Positions 24,674 to 39,600 of a stretch of 64,000 nucleotides of DNA are shown in pieces. The DNA lies in NCBI GenBank assembly GCA_029168955.1, contig JAPDOI010000703.1:242225-306224 (forward strand), read 5' to 3'. This stretch comes from Aplectana chamaeleonis. Taxonomy: Eukaryota > Nematoda > Chromadorea > Rhabditida > Cosmocercidae. Numbering within the stretch: the stretch's first letter is position 1; every line of letters begins with the position of its first letter. The notes beneath the pieces are model-generated. The model did not search any database and had not been told where the DNA came from. It worked only from the letters and a program-made list of their open reading frames with translations. A program made the position numbers and the translations under genes.

Positions 24674-27600
24674 CTGTAAGACTTTTATTACATTGAGTGC
24701 TAATAAGGGGATGAATAAAGCGTAGGTCGCATCTGCGGGAACAAATTTTACTATTAGCATCTCTTGGGCATCTATAGGGCTCTGCAGAGTTGCGCCGCCC
24801 GGCGGCACGCCGCCGAGCGAGAGGATTGGGGCGTGGCCAAAACCTGACGCGGCGGCGCATTTCTATGTCTCGCAGTGGCAGCGTTGCCTCATTCGTTCTT
24901 TATTTTCATCCATATACGTACAACCTCATTCATTTCACGCCAGTTTGATTTTTTTTCGATTTCAAAATTTCGTAATAACTAGACTCCCATTATGCTAAAT
25001 CGAGCTTTTGAAAAATATAAGTGTGTGAACATATTCTTGGCAATCGATTGGATTCACCATGAAACCACATTTGAACAGAAATTGGAATTTTAGAGGCGGC
25101 AAAACTGAAAAGCATTTGTCATTTCAAAAAAAAATTGAGGGATACGCTCTCAGAAACAGAAAACATAAAATCCTGTGGCTTCGTTAATCCGGAAATTTTA
25201 GCGAGAATCACTAATATTTCAGCAAAAAAAAGAAAATTAATGAAATCAATTATCTCGGGCAGTGAATTGGAATAGATCACATAAAAAGCAACGAACTAGT
25301 GAAAAAGTGTTCAAGCGTTTATGTAAGGGTGTTATGGAAAAAGAAAAAATCGCATGGATGACTAAATAATGAAACAAAAACACTGAAAGGATCGATAGCG
25401 GCACCCCTCGCCGACGATAGAAATGGTCCACACCATTCCTCGCCGTCGCCCGCTGGCGCCGTCGCTGCGGGAGCCGCTGCTATCGCGGCGACGAAAACAC
25501 TCTACGAGGTACCAGCGTCGCCGCTCTCGCGCGGCACGTCGCTGGCCCCGCCGGCTGCGTGGCGCCCCCCACTCTCCATCATTGCCCCGCCGCAGCGAGA
25601 CTCGCCGCGGCGCAACTCTGCAGACCCCTTATAGTAAAAAAGCGCAGTACCCCGCCCCGAGCTGCTGGTCTCGAGAAGTTAGAAGTTCGAACCGGCCCCT
25701 TTTTTGAGTTTTTGTACCTTCCAAACTGCTCATTAATCTTTCTAAATTCAGAAGAAATTCAGAACACGGACCTCATAATTGTGTTCAGCGCACAAAACAA
25801 CCCTCTGAGCAAGTTTGGGTGAAAGCACAATTTACGAACTTTGCACAGACTGATAGCGTTCTCCACTTGTATATCGATTTTAGGCTGAGCGTTTCCCTAT
25901 ATCCAATAGGGGTCATGAAATCTCTCAGCAAAAAAATAATCCAAATTTGACTTAAAACCCTCCCCAGAGTGGGTATCTGAGGCATTTATCGCTAATCTGA
26001 GGTTTATTTGTCGATTTTCAAAAGTATTCGTCCTGATTCGTTCAAAGCATCCTAGTGGGGGAAAACTTGAGGAGAAAACGCGGCTTTCGAGATTTCCGGA
26101 TTTCGACGATAGATGTGTTTCAGAAACATTCTATGAGGGTTATTTGAAGCGATTATGACAAATCCGGGTCCTTTTGTCGATTTTCGAGAGATTGTAGACC
26201 ACGGTCGGTATATGGTAGTTTCGTCAAAGTCTCAGATGAAACTCAAAAATTGCATGCAGGGGTCATCCGGGGTGGTGAGTACGAAATTGATGTCCATTTG
26301 ACGATTCCCGAAATATGAAAGGCAGTGTTTACGGTACGAAAATTGCCCGTTTCTTGGCAAAAACGTAAGCTTTGGGTCCCTCAAACAATACGAAGAAAAA
26401 GAAAGAAATTGCGACGAAAATGGTCGGGTAGTGGATGAAAACGTCGTGGGCCGGCCAACCCATTGGGCCACCCGCCCCCGCCCTCTTACAGTTGTACTGC
26501 ATTCTGTTCACCGTGGGAGCAGGCACCGACTTTTCAAATATTCTTTATCACGAGGCCTTATTTTGTCAAGAATTTTTGGTGCAGGAATTAGCAAGGAAAG
26601 CCAATTACATAAAAATTTTGAAGCGCGAAACGATTTCTCCGACGTCAGGTTTGATGTGTTGTCCGCGGTCTCCCGAGACGCACAAACAGGCATAATCAAT
26701 TTCTTTGACATTTCTTTATACAGTTTTTATCCGGTATTTGAGTTTTGTGTGAGGACTTTTCCCTTATCACCCCTGCTTAGTGGACTTATCTACTCAGAAA
26801 CATTGGAAACTATTATACGATTTTTTATGGTGAGCACGGCCTTTAAAGTAGGTTTTATCCCCTAAATGACATGATACCTACCGAAACCTACAGTTAACCT
26901 CAGAATTTCGACAAACGGACCCCAGATTCATTTCAGCACACTAGATAACCCCTACATACGAGTTTTAGGAAAATCGGAATTTTTTTAGCACTTAAAAGGC
27001 CGGGTGCCCCACGGCTACTATGGGAAGCCGACCGCGAGCTCCACGGCCAATCAGTTCAGTGGGTACTGGGACCAGGATTTTCTTAATTAAAGTACACGAA
27101 CTGAAGAACATCAAAGCGACTCATGTCTACCCAAAAGTTATAAAAGTTTCTCCTACTACAGGTCTCCCAACTACGCTGGAAAGCCATTTTGTTTTTTCGA
27201 AGAAACGACGAAAAATCAAATTCATGGCGCGAGCGCGCAGCGTGGACACGCGGTCTCTTAGGTGTTAATCACCCGAAAATATCTGATGTCTTCAAGTTTC
27301 AAAACCTCTTGCAACTTTTTGGAACAAGCAGCTCGGGTAGGGATGGTACAGAATCTTACAATAGATGCCCAAGAGATACCGAGAATACTGGTCGTTCTCG
27401 CAAATGTGACCTACGCTTTGTATACTTCCCTTGTAAGACCGCTTACTCGCGAGGGAAGTAATTCGAGTGGCGAACGCATCTGCGAAAACGACTAGTATCG
27501 TTAGTATCCCGCCCCAAGCTGCAGGTTCAAGTTATGAGCATTTTTCAAGCCTCGCGGAAAGGCACGGGTACCCACCAGTCTCCGCAAGCGTGCGCAAATC

Positions 27601-30600
27601 GCGAAATGTGCGCCAATCGATCAGCCTGGACGCGGCACAGCTGTTTACCAATTCGCTATTGCATTTTCTTTGAAGTTTCAGGAGATTTTCTCGGATTTAG
27701 CTAACAACTTGTAATGAAGGGTAATCTAGGGTGGTGAACACTATTCTGGAGTCCAATTGTCGAAATTACAAGGTTTACTGTAGGTTACGGAAGGTAACAT
27801 GTCATTTTGGGAGCAATACCCACCTTACTATTTTGAAAATTGACAAACGGACGCTGAATTTGTATTCTCCACCCCGAATAACCCCCGTATACAGATTTTG
27901 AGTAAAATCTGAGATTTTGACCAAACTACCGTATACCCACCTTAATCTACCGTAATTTGCAAAAAATCGATAAACGGACTCCAGATTCGTGTTCAGCACT
28001 CCAAATAACTCCCAGAGGAACAATTTGAGCAATATATACCGTAGCACTCCGAAAATCTCGAAAGTTTTCCCTCGAAATTTTCCCAGATTGGGAAGCCTCG
28101 AACGAAATTAGCCGAAAACTTTGGAAAATCGACTAATAACCACAGATTCGTGATCAGCGCCCCAAAAAACACTCTTGGAAGAATTTCAAGTCAAATCTGG
28201 AACATTTTCCTATAAAGCTTCCAGGGACCTCAAGTAGGTATAAATAAACGCCCAACCGAAAATCCGACCAAGCCCAAAACGCTGTGAGTCTGGGCAAAGT
28301 ATGGAAATGCGCCTTCATTCAAATTTTGCTCAGGGGGGTAGTTTTGGGCGCTGATCACATTTATGAGGTCCGTTTCCGGATTTTTCGAAGACTCATGCGC
28401 TTTTTGGAAGGTACTAAAATCACAGAAAACGATTTTTTAGGCTTGTAACTTCTCAATACCTGCAGCTCGGGGCGAGATACTGCGCAGTTCTACTATGGAG
28501 CCACAAGAGATACTAACAATACTAGTCGTTTTGGCAGATGCGTTTACCACTCTGAACAAGCAATAAATAAGTTTGTTATCGCTGTTACCGATTGTAAATT
28601 CATGTGGTCTACTGTTCGTGAATTATTTCATGTGATATCAGGATGATTAAAAAAGGATTCAAAACGCTAGAAGAATAACAAAGACGGCGTATTTACGTAG
28701 ATTACGAAATCCCAATGCAATTGCAAGAAAATCCTCTAGGTGCGGAGTCTGTCGCCTCGTTGGTTCCTAGTCATTTTCCTATTACCCTTTTAGACTTGTT
28801 TTAACAAATGTTTATCCGACAAAATATGCAAAAACACTAAATAACAAACAATACCTAAAAAGGTTCACTTCGTGCGACCGTCCCTCGAAGAGTGTGGGCC
28901 CAGCAGAGAATAATTTGCCAAGGCGAGGGGAAATTCTAACGGGCTAGAGTGTCGGCATCGACGGCGCGGCCGTAACGTGCGCCAGCAGGAGCGAGAATTG
29001 GAAAGTCGTTTGCTGATTTTGGAATTGCCTTCTGCGGCGCGTCGACTTTTTACGGTGCCATTGCACGAAATTTGAATAAGTCGTTCTGACACGACAGAGT
29101 TGAACTATCAGCTTAGCATGTTCAAGAGTCCATATCGCTATCCACTACACCAGACCGCCACACTAGCCAACCTTCCTTCATGATTGACATAATCAGTGAG
29201 TGGAGGCAGCCGAAATCAATGAGCGGAAAGAACTCGGCTCGTAGCTCCTCGGAATAAGCAGCTCAGGGCTGGATATTTCACAAAGTCACTATAGAGGACA
29301 AAGAGAAACTGACAATGCATACCGTTTTCGTAGGTGCGTTTACCGCTCTAAAAATATCCCTTGTCAGTTTCTTTCCTCATACTTATCTGCTAGGGAGCCT
29401 AAAGACACATTCAACTGACCTCAATGATGGCGCTGTGAGTAGCTCCAAGAAGTCGGAGGGGTACCCGTTTGGTTATACCGGTGAAGTCTGCGGCAACGGT
29501 GAACATCTTCGTGAGGCCCATCGCAGTCAGGGCGTTCTTGAGATTGATGCTCGTCTCAATCTTCATCTTTGGAATTGTGACCTGTATATTGGTCTAGTTC
29601 AACGCACGAGATAAACGCATCGACAAAGATGGTAAACATTTTGTTAGTGAAAGAGAACGAGAGCTGGATGAGGAAGGAGTAGCACTTCTGGCAATGCAGT
29701 TTAGAGGGAACGCTTCCGAAAATCCCTGCTTGTTACTGAATACATATAACATTCCTCTCAAAGAGGGAAAGCGTTTGACCATACGAGTTTTCCACGACCT
29801 GCAAAGTGATTGGCTTATTCATTCGTTCCGTTTTTCGAGGATAGGCGTCAGTTACCAGCTCTAATCTGACTTCTAAGAGAGCAAGACAAAACTTGGAAGA
29901 CCGACGAAGTCAGTTGCACTTGTAGTTCGTGATCCTTTTCGATTTGTTTACAACTGAACAAAGTGCGAACTGATTTTTCGTCTTCTGAACCAAAGATAAC
30001 GGTTTCGAAGGTCAGTGGTGGAGAAATTATTGTTCGTTATCGCGCGCTACCTGCAGTTCACCCTGCTACATATAACCACAGGAAGCAGCTCAAGCTTTTG
30101 GCTTCATAAAAATCATAGCAACGGATTCAATCCAAGCAGGCACCATTTCCTCAGGTCACGCTGAAACATTTTTATTGAAAATCAACTGTTTCGATGAACA
30201 TTCCGGAAAGGAGAGATCCCGGTCTTATCATTCCGGAAAGGAGAGATCCCGGTAATATTTTATCTGATCTGTGATTGTAAATTGAGCACGCACCAGCTGG
30301 ACCTGAGGAAACAGTGTACACGTAAACCTCGTCTTTCTAGGTATGAATAATCGAGCTGCTTTCTGTGGTTAGGGAAGGTGTGCAGCTTGTCGGAAGAGAC
30401 AACAAAGAATCTTTTCCTTCCGTAGATTAGTCCACAACACCATTTTCGCTTATGTCAGGAATCGAAAAGCCAAGTCTAGTTCCGACTGTCGTAGAGGTCG
30501 AGTTGGACAAGAATCGACAAGCACTAGAGACGCCCAGTACAACAGGCTTCTTCGGTCTTCAGGACTTTGCCTTTTAGGGGTCAGAATAGTGTCGGTACTC

Positions 30601-33600
30601 GCTGACTATCCTCTAATAACGGAAAAGCGCTCAACAATCCTGAGGTTCTCATAGCTGCACGAGCGCTGCGTTCGTGCCAGGGTGTATGTGTGGAAGCTCA
30701 TGCGTGCGTGTTGTGTGCGTGCGTGATCTAACCTGAAGGGACCCCAGTGGCCTGCAGCTCTAAATTGAGGCATTTCACTCACCGTAGCCAGTTTCTCTAA
30801 GAGCCAGAGCGCTTATCAGCTAAAGTGATTTACGATCGATAATAATGATAATAATTTAAATAATATACATCGATGTACACTATAGACGCTCCGTCACGTG
30901 GCTTGTTGTGCAAACTATGAGCCGGCCTTTCAGAAGTCAATTACTTACGTAAACGTTAATCCATTCACGACAACGCCTAATTTTGGGTGACTGCACGTTC
31001 GGGCCGCGAGCAATATTGCGTTAATGTACACCATGCCCCGCCGGTGGGACACGCAAGCTGGAATGGCACGCCATCAAGGATCGATTTTCGTTTTTCATGT
31101 TCATAGTAAAACTATCAATGAAGTAAACATTGTACCAGAATTCTCACACTTGGAATTCTTTCTAACAGAAGAAACGACTGCCTGAAGTCACAGCGGGGTC
31201 AAGCGGGAATATTATTTTGCCACCACTGCTCCGGTGATATTCACCTAAAGGAGTTATTTTGAATGTGATTCAGAAACCTGCTATCTAAATTCGAATTTTG
31301 TATCACGTAGGTTTGGTCATGGTGAATAAAAAAGTTGAAATCGAAGAAAATCGATGTTTCGGGGTCATGGTAGTTGTAGTCACGGAGCTCCGTGGCGTCC
31401 TGTCCCAGCTGGCAGGAGCCTGGGCGGGTCGAGAGGGCCGTTAACGAGGTGCTAACGATGGCGAGTCGTCGCGCTGGCTAATTGCCTCTCTTTACTCACC
31501 GCAATAATCTGCCAGTGAGACACCAAATACTTTTCACTGGGGAAACTTAAGAAATTATAACACTGTGTTATGTCAAATATCAAACATTTATATTCACCAT
31601 TCTGTAACATTCATTGTGTTATGATGGTGGGAAATCCAGATTTCTTTTTTTTAATTTTCGAATGATTTATTAGACATGAGGATAGTGCTTCAAACCTTTC
31701 TAAAGGACGAACGAAGTTATTTTCAAGCCGTACAACACATGGTAGTGGCATTTTCCAGGCAGCAGAAGAAAAATGGACTCATGATGCGCTCGAAAAATTG
31801 TTTTTGAAACGACTTTTTTCGCATTGAGCTCCAGCTATTTTCACAAAACTTTGAGCATTGTGCTATAGTGGAACTGCTGACGGACCGCGACTTACGTAGT
31901 CAAATGTAGGGCATACACTGAACATGAGAAGGTTAGGAAATTCGCTCTTGTGGCAGAGAACTTGATTTTCGAAAAGCGTATCCCACCGGTGGGACATGCG
32001 GTCCGAAGTGGTGGTCAACGCGTGTCCCACCGGTGAGACACGAGGTCGTGAATGAGTTGAAGAACAACCTCACACGCACCCACGCCATACGCACACACGC
32101 ATGAGCACAATCTCATTAACAAACTCACACGCACACTTGAGTTCAAGTATACTCACCCACGCAACCTCTTAAGCACGCGCGTAACAAGCAGGCACCATCA
32201 CACACACATACACGGGCGCATGCATACACGCAACGTGAACGCATGAGCAAGCCTACGCTTATCCACAAACTCACACACACGCAGGGCGCGCCTACACCCA
32301 CATACGGTCGGCACGGATAGCAATGATAGCTTTCGATCCTTGTTGCGCGATGGCGTAAACTTGGTACTCGTATGCTATAACCAGGCGCAACGCGTTCGAG
32401 GCAGATCACAAGAAAATTTTCTCATTCTCGCGCCGAGAAGTTTTTTTTTATTGTTTCAAAAATTCAGTCGTTTGGTACTGATTCCAATAGGCGATCAAAG
32501 TCGAAAAGAAAAAATGAAGAAGTCACTGAGAATCGGGAAATTAACTTCTTATCAACCTTAAAGACGCGACCCGGCTCGCGTCCACCTGACACTGCTTGGA
32601 CTACTTTCTGGGGGGGAGGCTCTTCACTGCTTTGAAAGGCGGCTACATTTCGCAAGTAATGTTCGAGATTGCCCTCTCGAAGTCTTCAGGAGCGAAAAAT
32701 TGCAAACGTGAAATGCTTCGCCGTGGTTTTATTTCAAATATTTGCCTAAACAATGAATGAATTCGTTGGTTATTGAATAAGAGCTGAGCAGCGACGAAGC
32801 GTGAGAATGAGAGAACAAATATTTTTTCGGTCTCTTCCGTTTCCAAATTTCCCTGCCGGCGTTTTTTGACCATTTCTATTCCGTTTCCGAAAATGCCGAA
32901 AAAGATTTTCGCACAGCCCTGGTTATAACGTATGCGCCCAGAATTGGCGCCAATGCACAACAAGGAACGCAACGAATAAAAGTGGGAACAGTGCAGACCA
33001 GGGGTGTGCGTTAATGAGAATTATTTTTTTCGTTAAGCGTTAATCGTTAAATTTCGGGAAAAAACCGCGTTAACCCGTTAATGCGTTAACACGTTAATTT
33101 TGCATTTCGTTAAAATATTAAAAAAAACATTACCACGCCAAAAATCAATAAATCATCAGATGTCCCATATCAATCAGGGCCATAATGGGTTCGGCGCGGG
33201 ATAGGGCTCCACATGGGGGGCTGAGCTCCGAAGGCGTTGAAGGACTCGGAGATATCTGACCTTCATAGGAAGACCCAATGGACAATCGTGTATGTGAGTG
33301 AAAACCGCCCGGAGCAGTTTTTCACATTGAATTCAACTATGCATCGCAATTTGACTGAAATGCTGTTTCAACTGAGTTGCGAGTGACGGTGTTCAATTAG
33401 GAAGTTTAGGGTGATGTCATAGTGAGGGTATTCCCAAAATGATAGACAAGACATATGAATCTTCAATGTGAAGTGTCTAAAGCAGTTTGCCTACTAAATG
33501 TTGAATGATTTCTGCGGAAGATTTCTATGGGTCAGTAGATTTGATATTTGAGTTGAGCGTGTTCGATTTACCCTGTAGAAAAACTTTCCTCGTTCAAAGG

Positions 33601-36600
33601 CAGCACACACGCTCGTAAACGTATTTGATATCGCTCCAGCCGCGAAGCGGCTGGAAAAGTTTGGTTTTGCCCGGGACTTGTGATCACTTAGAATTCTGCA
33701 AAGTAGGTAATAAAACCTGGTAAACAAATTCCCCCGAGATTTCCATCGGGATATAGGTGAGCGGGTCCAGGAGACACGTGCTGACAAAATTTGAGGCAAA
33801 TCGGTTCAAAACTAACAAAATTAGATCGGCCAATCTTTAGCAAAAATTCCTTTGTGTGTAACGTGTTGCTGCTTCCTGCTTCGTGCTTCCTCGTGCGTTA
33901 CGCACCCTTAGTAGTGGCCACTGCCAATGGTCGCAGGCGATAAGTTGGGCAGGCAGGTGAATTGGTATGTAGACAGATAAGCACGCTGGTGAGTAGGTAG
34001 ACAATGAGCGCTTACTGTTTAGCATTAACTATTTCAGCTTTAACTACTTATCATATCAAGTGATATTATCAGTTGGTAGATCAAATCGCTAAAACACGTT
34101 GTAGGCTGTACTTTTCAATGGGAAGGGACAGGGAAAGTGGCTAACAAGTTTGTTACTTACTGTTTCACATTACCTACTTTACTTCTTAGCGCTTATCATA
34201 TCAAGTGATATTATCAGTTGGTAGAGTAAATCGCTAAAACACGTTGTACGCTGTACTTTTTCGTAGGGACGGGACAGCGGAAGTGACCAACAAGTTTGTT
34301 ACTTTAAACATACATAGGGCATCTGCTAACGTCATCAGGACGTCGTGCCAAGTACATAGGGCACCTGATGGCGTCATCAGGATGTCGTGCCAAGTACATA
34401 GGGCACCTGCTGACGTCATCAGAACGTCGTTCCCAGGTCGTGCTAAGTGCATAGGGCATCTGCTAACGTCATCAGGACGTCGTGCCAAGTACATAGGGCA
34501 CCTGGTGGCGTCATCAGGATGTCGTGCCGCGATATAGCACCTGCTGACGTCATCAGAACGTCGTTCCCAGGTCGCTAAGTGCATAGGGCATCTGATGACG
34601 TCATCGGGACGTCGTGCCAAGTACATAGGGCACCTGATGGCGTCATCAGGATGTCGTGCCAAGTACATAGGGCACCTGCTGACGTCATCAGAACGTCGTT
34701 CCCAGGTCGTGCCAAGTGCATAGGGCATCTGATGACGTCATCAGGACGTCGTGCCAAGTACATAGGGCACCTGATGGCGTCATCAGGATGTCGTGCCAAG
34801 TACATAGGGCACCTGCTGACGTCATCAGAACGTCGTTCCCAGGTCGTGCTAAGTGCATAGGGCATCTGCTGACGTCATCAGGATGTCGAGGAAAGTGAGT
34901 CGCGCGTTATTTGTAGCGTGCGCAACAAGTTAAATACTTAGTGATTGTCAGATCAATCCATCCTAATTGGAAAATAGTGAGGATTTTCGAGGAAAAGTGA
35001 ACAATTCTATCAAAAAGGGGTCTTCCACGGGAATGAGGTTTTGTTGGCGTTAAAAACGTTCCAACGAAAAGGGAACAATAAGCAAGTAGGATGAGAAGAG
35101 TCTACAAAAATTGAACAATTTTCTTCTGAGACTGATTTCCTTGGCCGAAACTTCTTAACAGCGAAAACAAACCGTTGTGGTATTCTACGAGGAAGACTTT
35201 TGTATCTTTCAGGGAAGAGTTTAGTGTCTTTTGGAAAAAAGGCTTCTATTCGTTTCACGAGATTTTACAGGATTCCTCTTGCTTTATGCCGTATTTCCAT
35301 TCTATAGTTTCGCTTCTCCTTACAGCTAGATCTAACCGTCTGTCTAAGTCTGCGACATCATATTCTATGTATTCTGATGGTAAGTGTTAGGTTTATATGC
35401 ACATACATCTTAATGGTTCTCGCGTAGTCAGGACCATTTTTGGAACCACAAAGTGCTTCCGTGTAGAACACCGCAACGGCTTGTTTTCGCTGTTAAGAAG
35501 TATCGGCCAAGGAAATCAGTCCCAGAAAAAAGTTGTTCAATTTTTGTAGACTCTCCTCATCCTACTTGCTTATTGTTCCCTTTTTGTTGGAATGTTTCTG
35601 ACGCCAACCAAACCTCATTCGCTTAGAAGACCCCTTTTTGATAGAACTACTACTTAAATAAAATCGCATGGCTCAGAACACAGCGCCTATGCAATTTGAA
35701 GCGTCAAAAACGACCCGCAATGCCGTTACAGCAGCATTAAGTTCGTCCCCGCCCGTATTTTCACGCCCCCTGTATTTGTTCTTTTCCTCCAAAGTAGGGT
35801 TGCTGTGTCATCTTCGCCGTCCTTGACTTGTGTGGCTCACTTGTTAGGCATACCACCAACAGTAGCGAGCCATACGATTCTATTTCCGCAGTAATTTCAA
35901 ATACGTTTACAAGCCTGTATGCTGCCTTTAAGATCGAGGCCGAACACCGCTACAAAATAGGGGCTAACACCTCTCTCAGGTGTGGTCCCGCCGGAAGTCG
36001 GCAATTTTGAAAACTGGGAGTCACGGGTATATTTGGGTCCAGAGTGGTCGATTTACTCTATGCTGAGTTTCAGTGTCTCAAACGAACGCCGAAGACCACT
36101 GAACTGATAGAGGAAGAAGACAAAAACATCCAAAAAACAAAGTAGCAAAACACAACAAAACACAAGTTCACAAATCTAAACTAGGTTTTTAAAACTACGG
36201 TATGTAACTTAAGTTTTGAATGAGGTACCTGGGAAAAATTCTAGCTTTCGGAAACTAGAGCCTGTACCTTACCGTTTGAAGCCTACCGCACCTCTGGGGT
36301 GTGCCCTTCGCGAAAAATTTCCTGGTGTGGGTTCTGCGTCAACCACGCTTGACTCAAATATCCTACTCTCGTGATCCTAGTTTTCAAAATTGCGACTTCC
36401 GGCGGGACCACACCTGAGAAAGTGTGGGCCCATATACTGTAGCAGTGTTCGACCTCCATCCTAGGCAGTGAAATTGTATACAAAGGGTAAATCGACCCCG
36501 CTTGACTCAAATATCCTCTCGTGATCCGTACTTTGCATAAATATGGACATCGGGCGGGATCGAACTCCCCCCCCTCCCCTTCAAACATCCGCATTTTATT

Positions 36601-39600
36601 ACACAGCACACTCTTAGCAGTTATAGCGTAGTTCACCAATAAATTGTACATCTAATTAGGTCTAGAAGTTAATTTCCGCGTTTTTTTACGCTTTTACACT
36701 ATTGAAAACTGGACATACTTAAACAAAATTTTTTTATTCAAAATAATTTCAGTCATTAATACCAACCATTTCCCAGAGTTTGGGTAACTTATGGATTCCA
36801 TCATAATAAAATTTTTCTGGTTTGGCCTCCACCCTTTCATCGAGCCATTTTTTGACATCTTGACGATCTTGAAAGCGCTGCTCCGCTGACCATGCGCCAT
36901 TGACCGGAAAAGGTGATAATCCGACGGGGCGATGTCTGGAGAGTACGGCGGGTGCGGTAAGACTTCCCATTTGAACTCTTTTAGCGTATCCTTTACCGTT
37001 CGAGCAACATGAGGTCGAGCGTTATCATGAAGCAATATGACTTTTTCGTGTCGACTCGCCCATTCTGGTCTCTTTGCTTCGATTTCATGCCGCAATTGCG
37101 CTAGTTGATGTTGATAGCGATTCGCAGTAACTGTTTCGCCAGGTTGAAGAAGTTCATAGTACAGTATACCGCGTTGATCCCACCATATGCACAGTAAGAC
37201 CTTCTTCCCGTGGATGTTTGGTTTTGCGGTCGAAGTTGTTGTTTCACCAGGACTAACCCACGATTTTCTTCGCTTCGGATTGTCGTAGTACACCCACTTT
37301 TCATCGCCAGTTATGATGCGGTGTAAACAAGACTTTCTTTGGAATCGGTCCAACAAGATTTGTGAAGTTGTTTTTCTCTGCTCTTTGTTGCGTTCTGAGA
37401 GCTCATAGGGGATCCATTTTCCTTCCTTTTGAATCTTCCCCATTGCCTTCAATCGAATAGAAATTGCTTTTTGGGTGACGCCGAGAGATGCCGCGAGCTG
37501 TTCTTGCGTTTGAGCCGAATCTTGATCCAACAAAGCCTGGAGTTCTTCGTCTTCGAACTTTTTTGGCTGTCCTGGTCGATCTTTGTCCTTAACGTCAAAA
37601 TCACCCGATTTGAAACGCTGAAACCATTCTTGGCAGGTTCTTATGGATGGAGCAGCATCCCCGTAAGCTTGGGCAAGCATTTGGTGCGCGTCAGTGGCTT
37701 TCTTCTTGAGATGAAAAAGGAAAAGGAGAGCTTCCCGCAAATGGCGTTTTTCCGGCACAAAAGTTGACATATTCTGAAACTAAAATAATACTTTTTTTAT
37801 AAGGTACGTGAAGCAAGTTATATATCAATAGAAAGCTGATAATACAGTGAGCATTATAACATAAAATTCGTTATATAAAAATAATTTTATTTTTTACAAA
37901 ATATCAATAACAACAAAAACGCGGAAATTAACTTCTAGACCTAATAATTACCAATGAGGAGCGGTTGGTCGAATTTCAATTTGCTTGAAATTCATGGCAG
38001 CACAACCGCTCCTGCTCAACCAGTGGCGAGCGTTTTGCATAGGAATCCATGCATATCCATGCTTCTGCCAACCGCTTCTCATTGATAAGTAGATGTGCAA
38101 AATTTGCTGGAGCTGCTGCTCTCGAAGCCTGGACCAACCTTGATAGGAATGTTCTATCACATGTGATCCCTTCTATGCCTAGAAGAATTTTTGATGTCAT
38201 TGCTAATGGTGTGGACCAGGGGTGTGCGTTAATGAGAAATATTTTTTTCGTTGAGAGTTAATCGTTATTTTTCGAGAAAAGAACCGCGTTAACCCGTTAA
38301 TGCGTTAACACGTTAATTTTGCCCTTCGTTTAAAAGTTTAAAGAAAAGTTAAAGTTTTGTTTGCCCAAATTTTAAGGTTTACTGTAGGTTACAGTAGGTA
38401 ACATGTCATTTAGAAGGCAAAACCTACATTAATAATTTGAGAATCGACAAATGGACATCGAATACGTATTCAGCACCCCAAATAACCCACACAGAAAAAC
38501 TTTGAGACAAATCTGACTCTGACCAAACTACAGTATTCCCACCGTAAGCTGCCAAAAATCGATAAACCGACAACAGATTCGTGTTCAGCACTCCAAATAA
38601 CCTCCAAAGAAATAACTTGAGCATATTCTATAGTAGCACTCCGCAAATCGTCAAAAGTCGCGATTTGCCATCAAATTCTCCTCCGAGGGGAATCTGTGAA
38701 CGAAAACAGTCGAAAACTTTGGAAAATCGATAAATGAACCTCAGATTCGTGATCAAAACCCCAAATAACCCCCCCAGAGCGTGTTTCAGGTCAAATCTGG
38801 AATATTTTTCGAAATCGCTTCGAAAGCCCTCTAATTGGTACAAATAAACGCCGAACCGAAAATCCGTACAAGTCCAGAACGCTTTTAGTCTGCGCAAAGT
38901 ATGGAAAATGTTCCTTCACCCAAACTTTGCCTACGGGGGTAGTTTTGGGCGCTGAACACGATTATGAAGTCCGTCTCCGGATTTTCGTAGAAATAATGCG
39001 CTCTTTGGAGGGTAGAACATGTACGAAAATCAGAGAAAAAATGCCTATAACATTTTTCAGAGTGAGTCTAGGCAGCTGCGATGGGAATATTCGGACTTTC
39101 GTCCGAAAATGGCTCTAGAAAAGTACATTTCATTTGAGATGGTCACTATGACTTAGTGTAGTTCCCTTGTCAATGGAAAGGGCAACATACTTATAATAAA
39201 GGTATAATTAAGGTATCAGTGGAATCCAAACACCATCTTGTAGATGTTGATGAAACGCTTCCAGCAATATCTTTCCTACCTTTAAAGCCCCAAATTTCAC
39301 GAGGTTATTCAAAAGGTTCGCAAAAAAAATGCGCTTTTTGCAAAGTGCCAGGGTGGGTTTTGTAGAGCTTGCGAAGCGTGGTGGAAACTGAGTAGCGCTT
39401 CGTGTGGAGTGTGCGCCGTGTGGTGCAGTCCATACAGAGCGTGCGCCGCTTGTGAGACAGTGAGTGGCCTTATATCCCCGCTTCATTTGATAGCAAAGTC
39501 GACCGTGGAGAGGTGGATCAGACCACACATTTCCTTTTTGGAAGACAAGTTCGAACTAATTGATATTGAGAAGAAATAACTAAAACAGACAAACAATGGA

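Larger units (their letters stand above)
33598..35927. mobile_element. Composite TTAA-type element (AGGCAGCATACACG family), 2.3 kb
   Basis: Left end AGGCAGCACACACGCTCGTA and the inverted right end, both continuing CGTAAACGTATTTGA. TTAA follows at 35928 and TCAA precedes. The interior has been filled by a direct duplication, a minisatellite and another foldback. A compact relative is at 49871-50888. Confidence 0.7.

Noticed and set aside
24674..24808. In-frame upstream extension of serpin exon 9 up to an ATG
   Set aside because: It is dispersed repeat and MITE sequence. The splice from exon 8 into GTAGACGAG explains the protein.
26431..26865. 144-codon plus-strand ORF
   Set aside because: Inside a TTAA MITE. 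The homologous copy at 16.2 kb does not keep the frame.
34234..34865. Long open frames (up to 164 codons) on both strands
   Set aside because: They are the translation of a 42/53-bp tandem repeat. Several frames are open at once.
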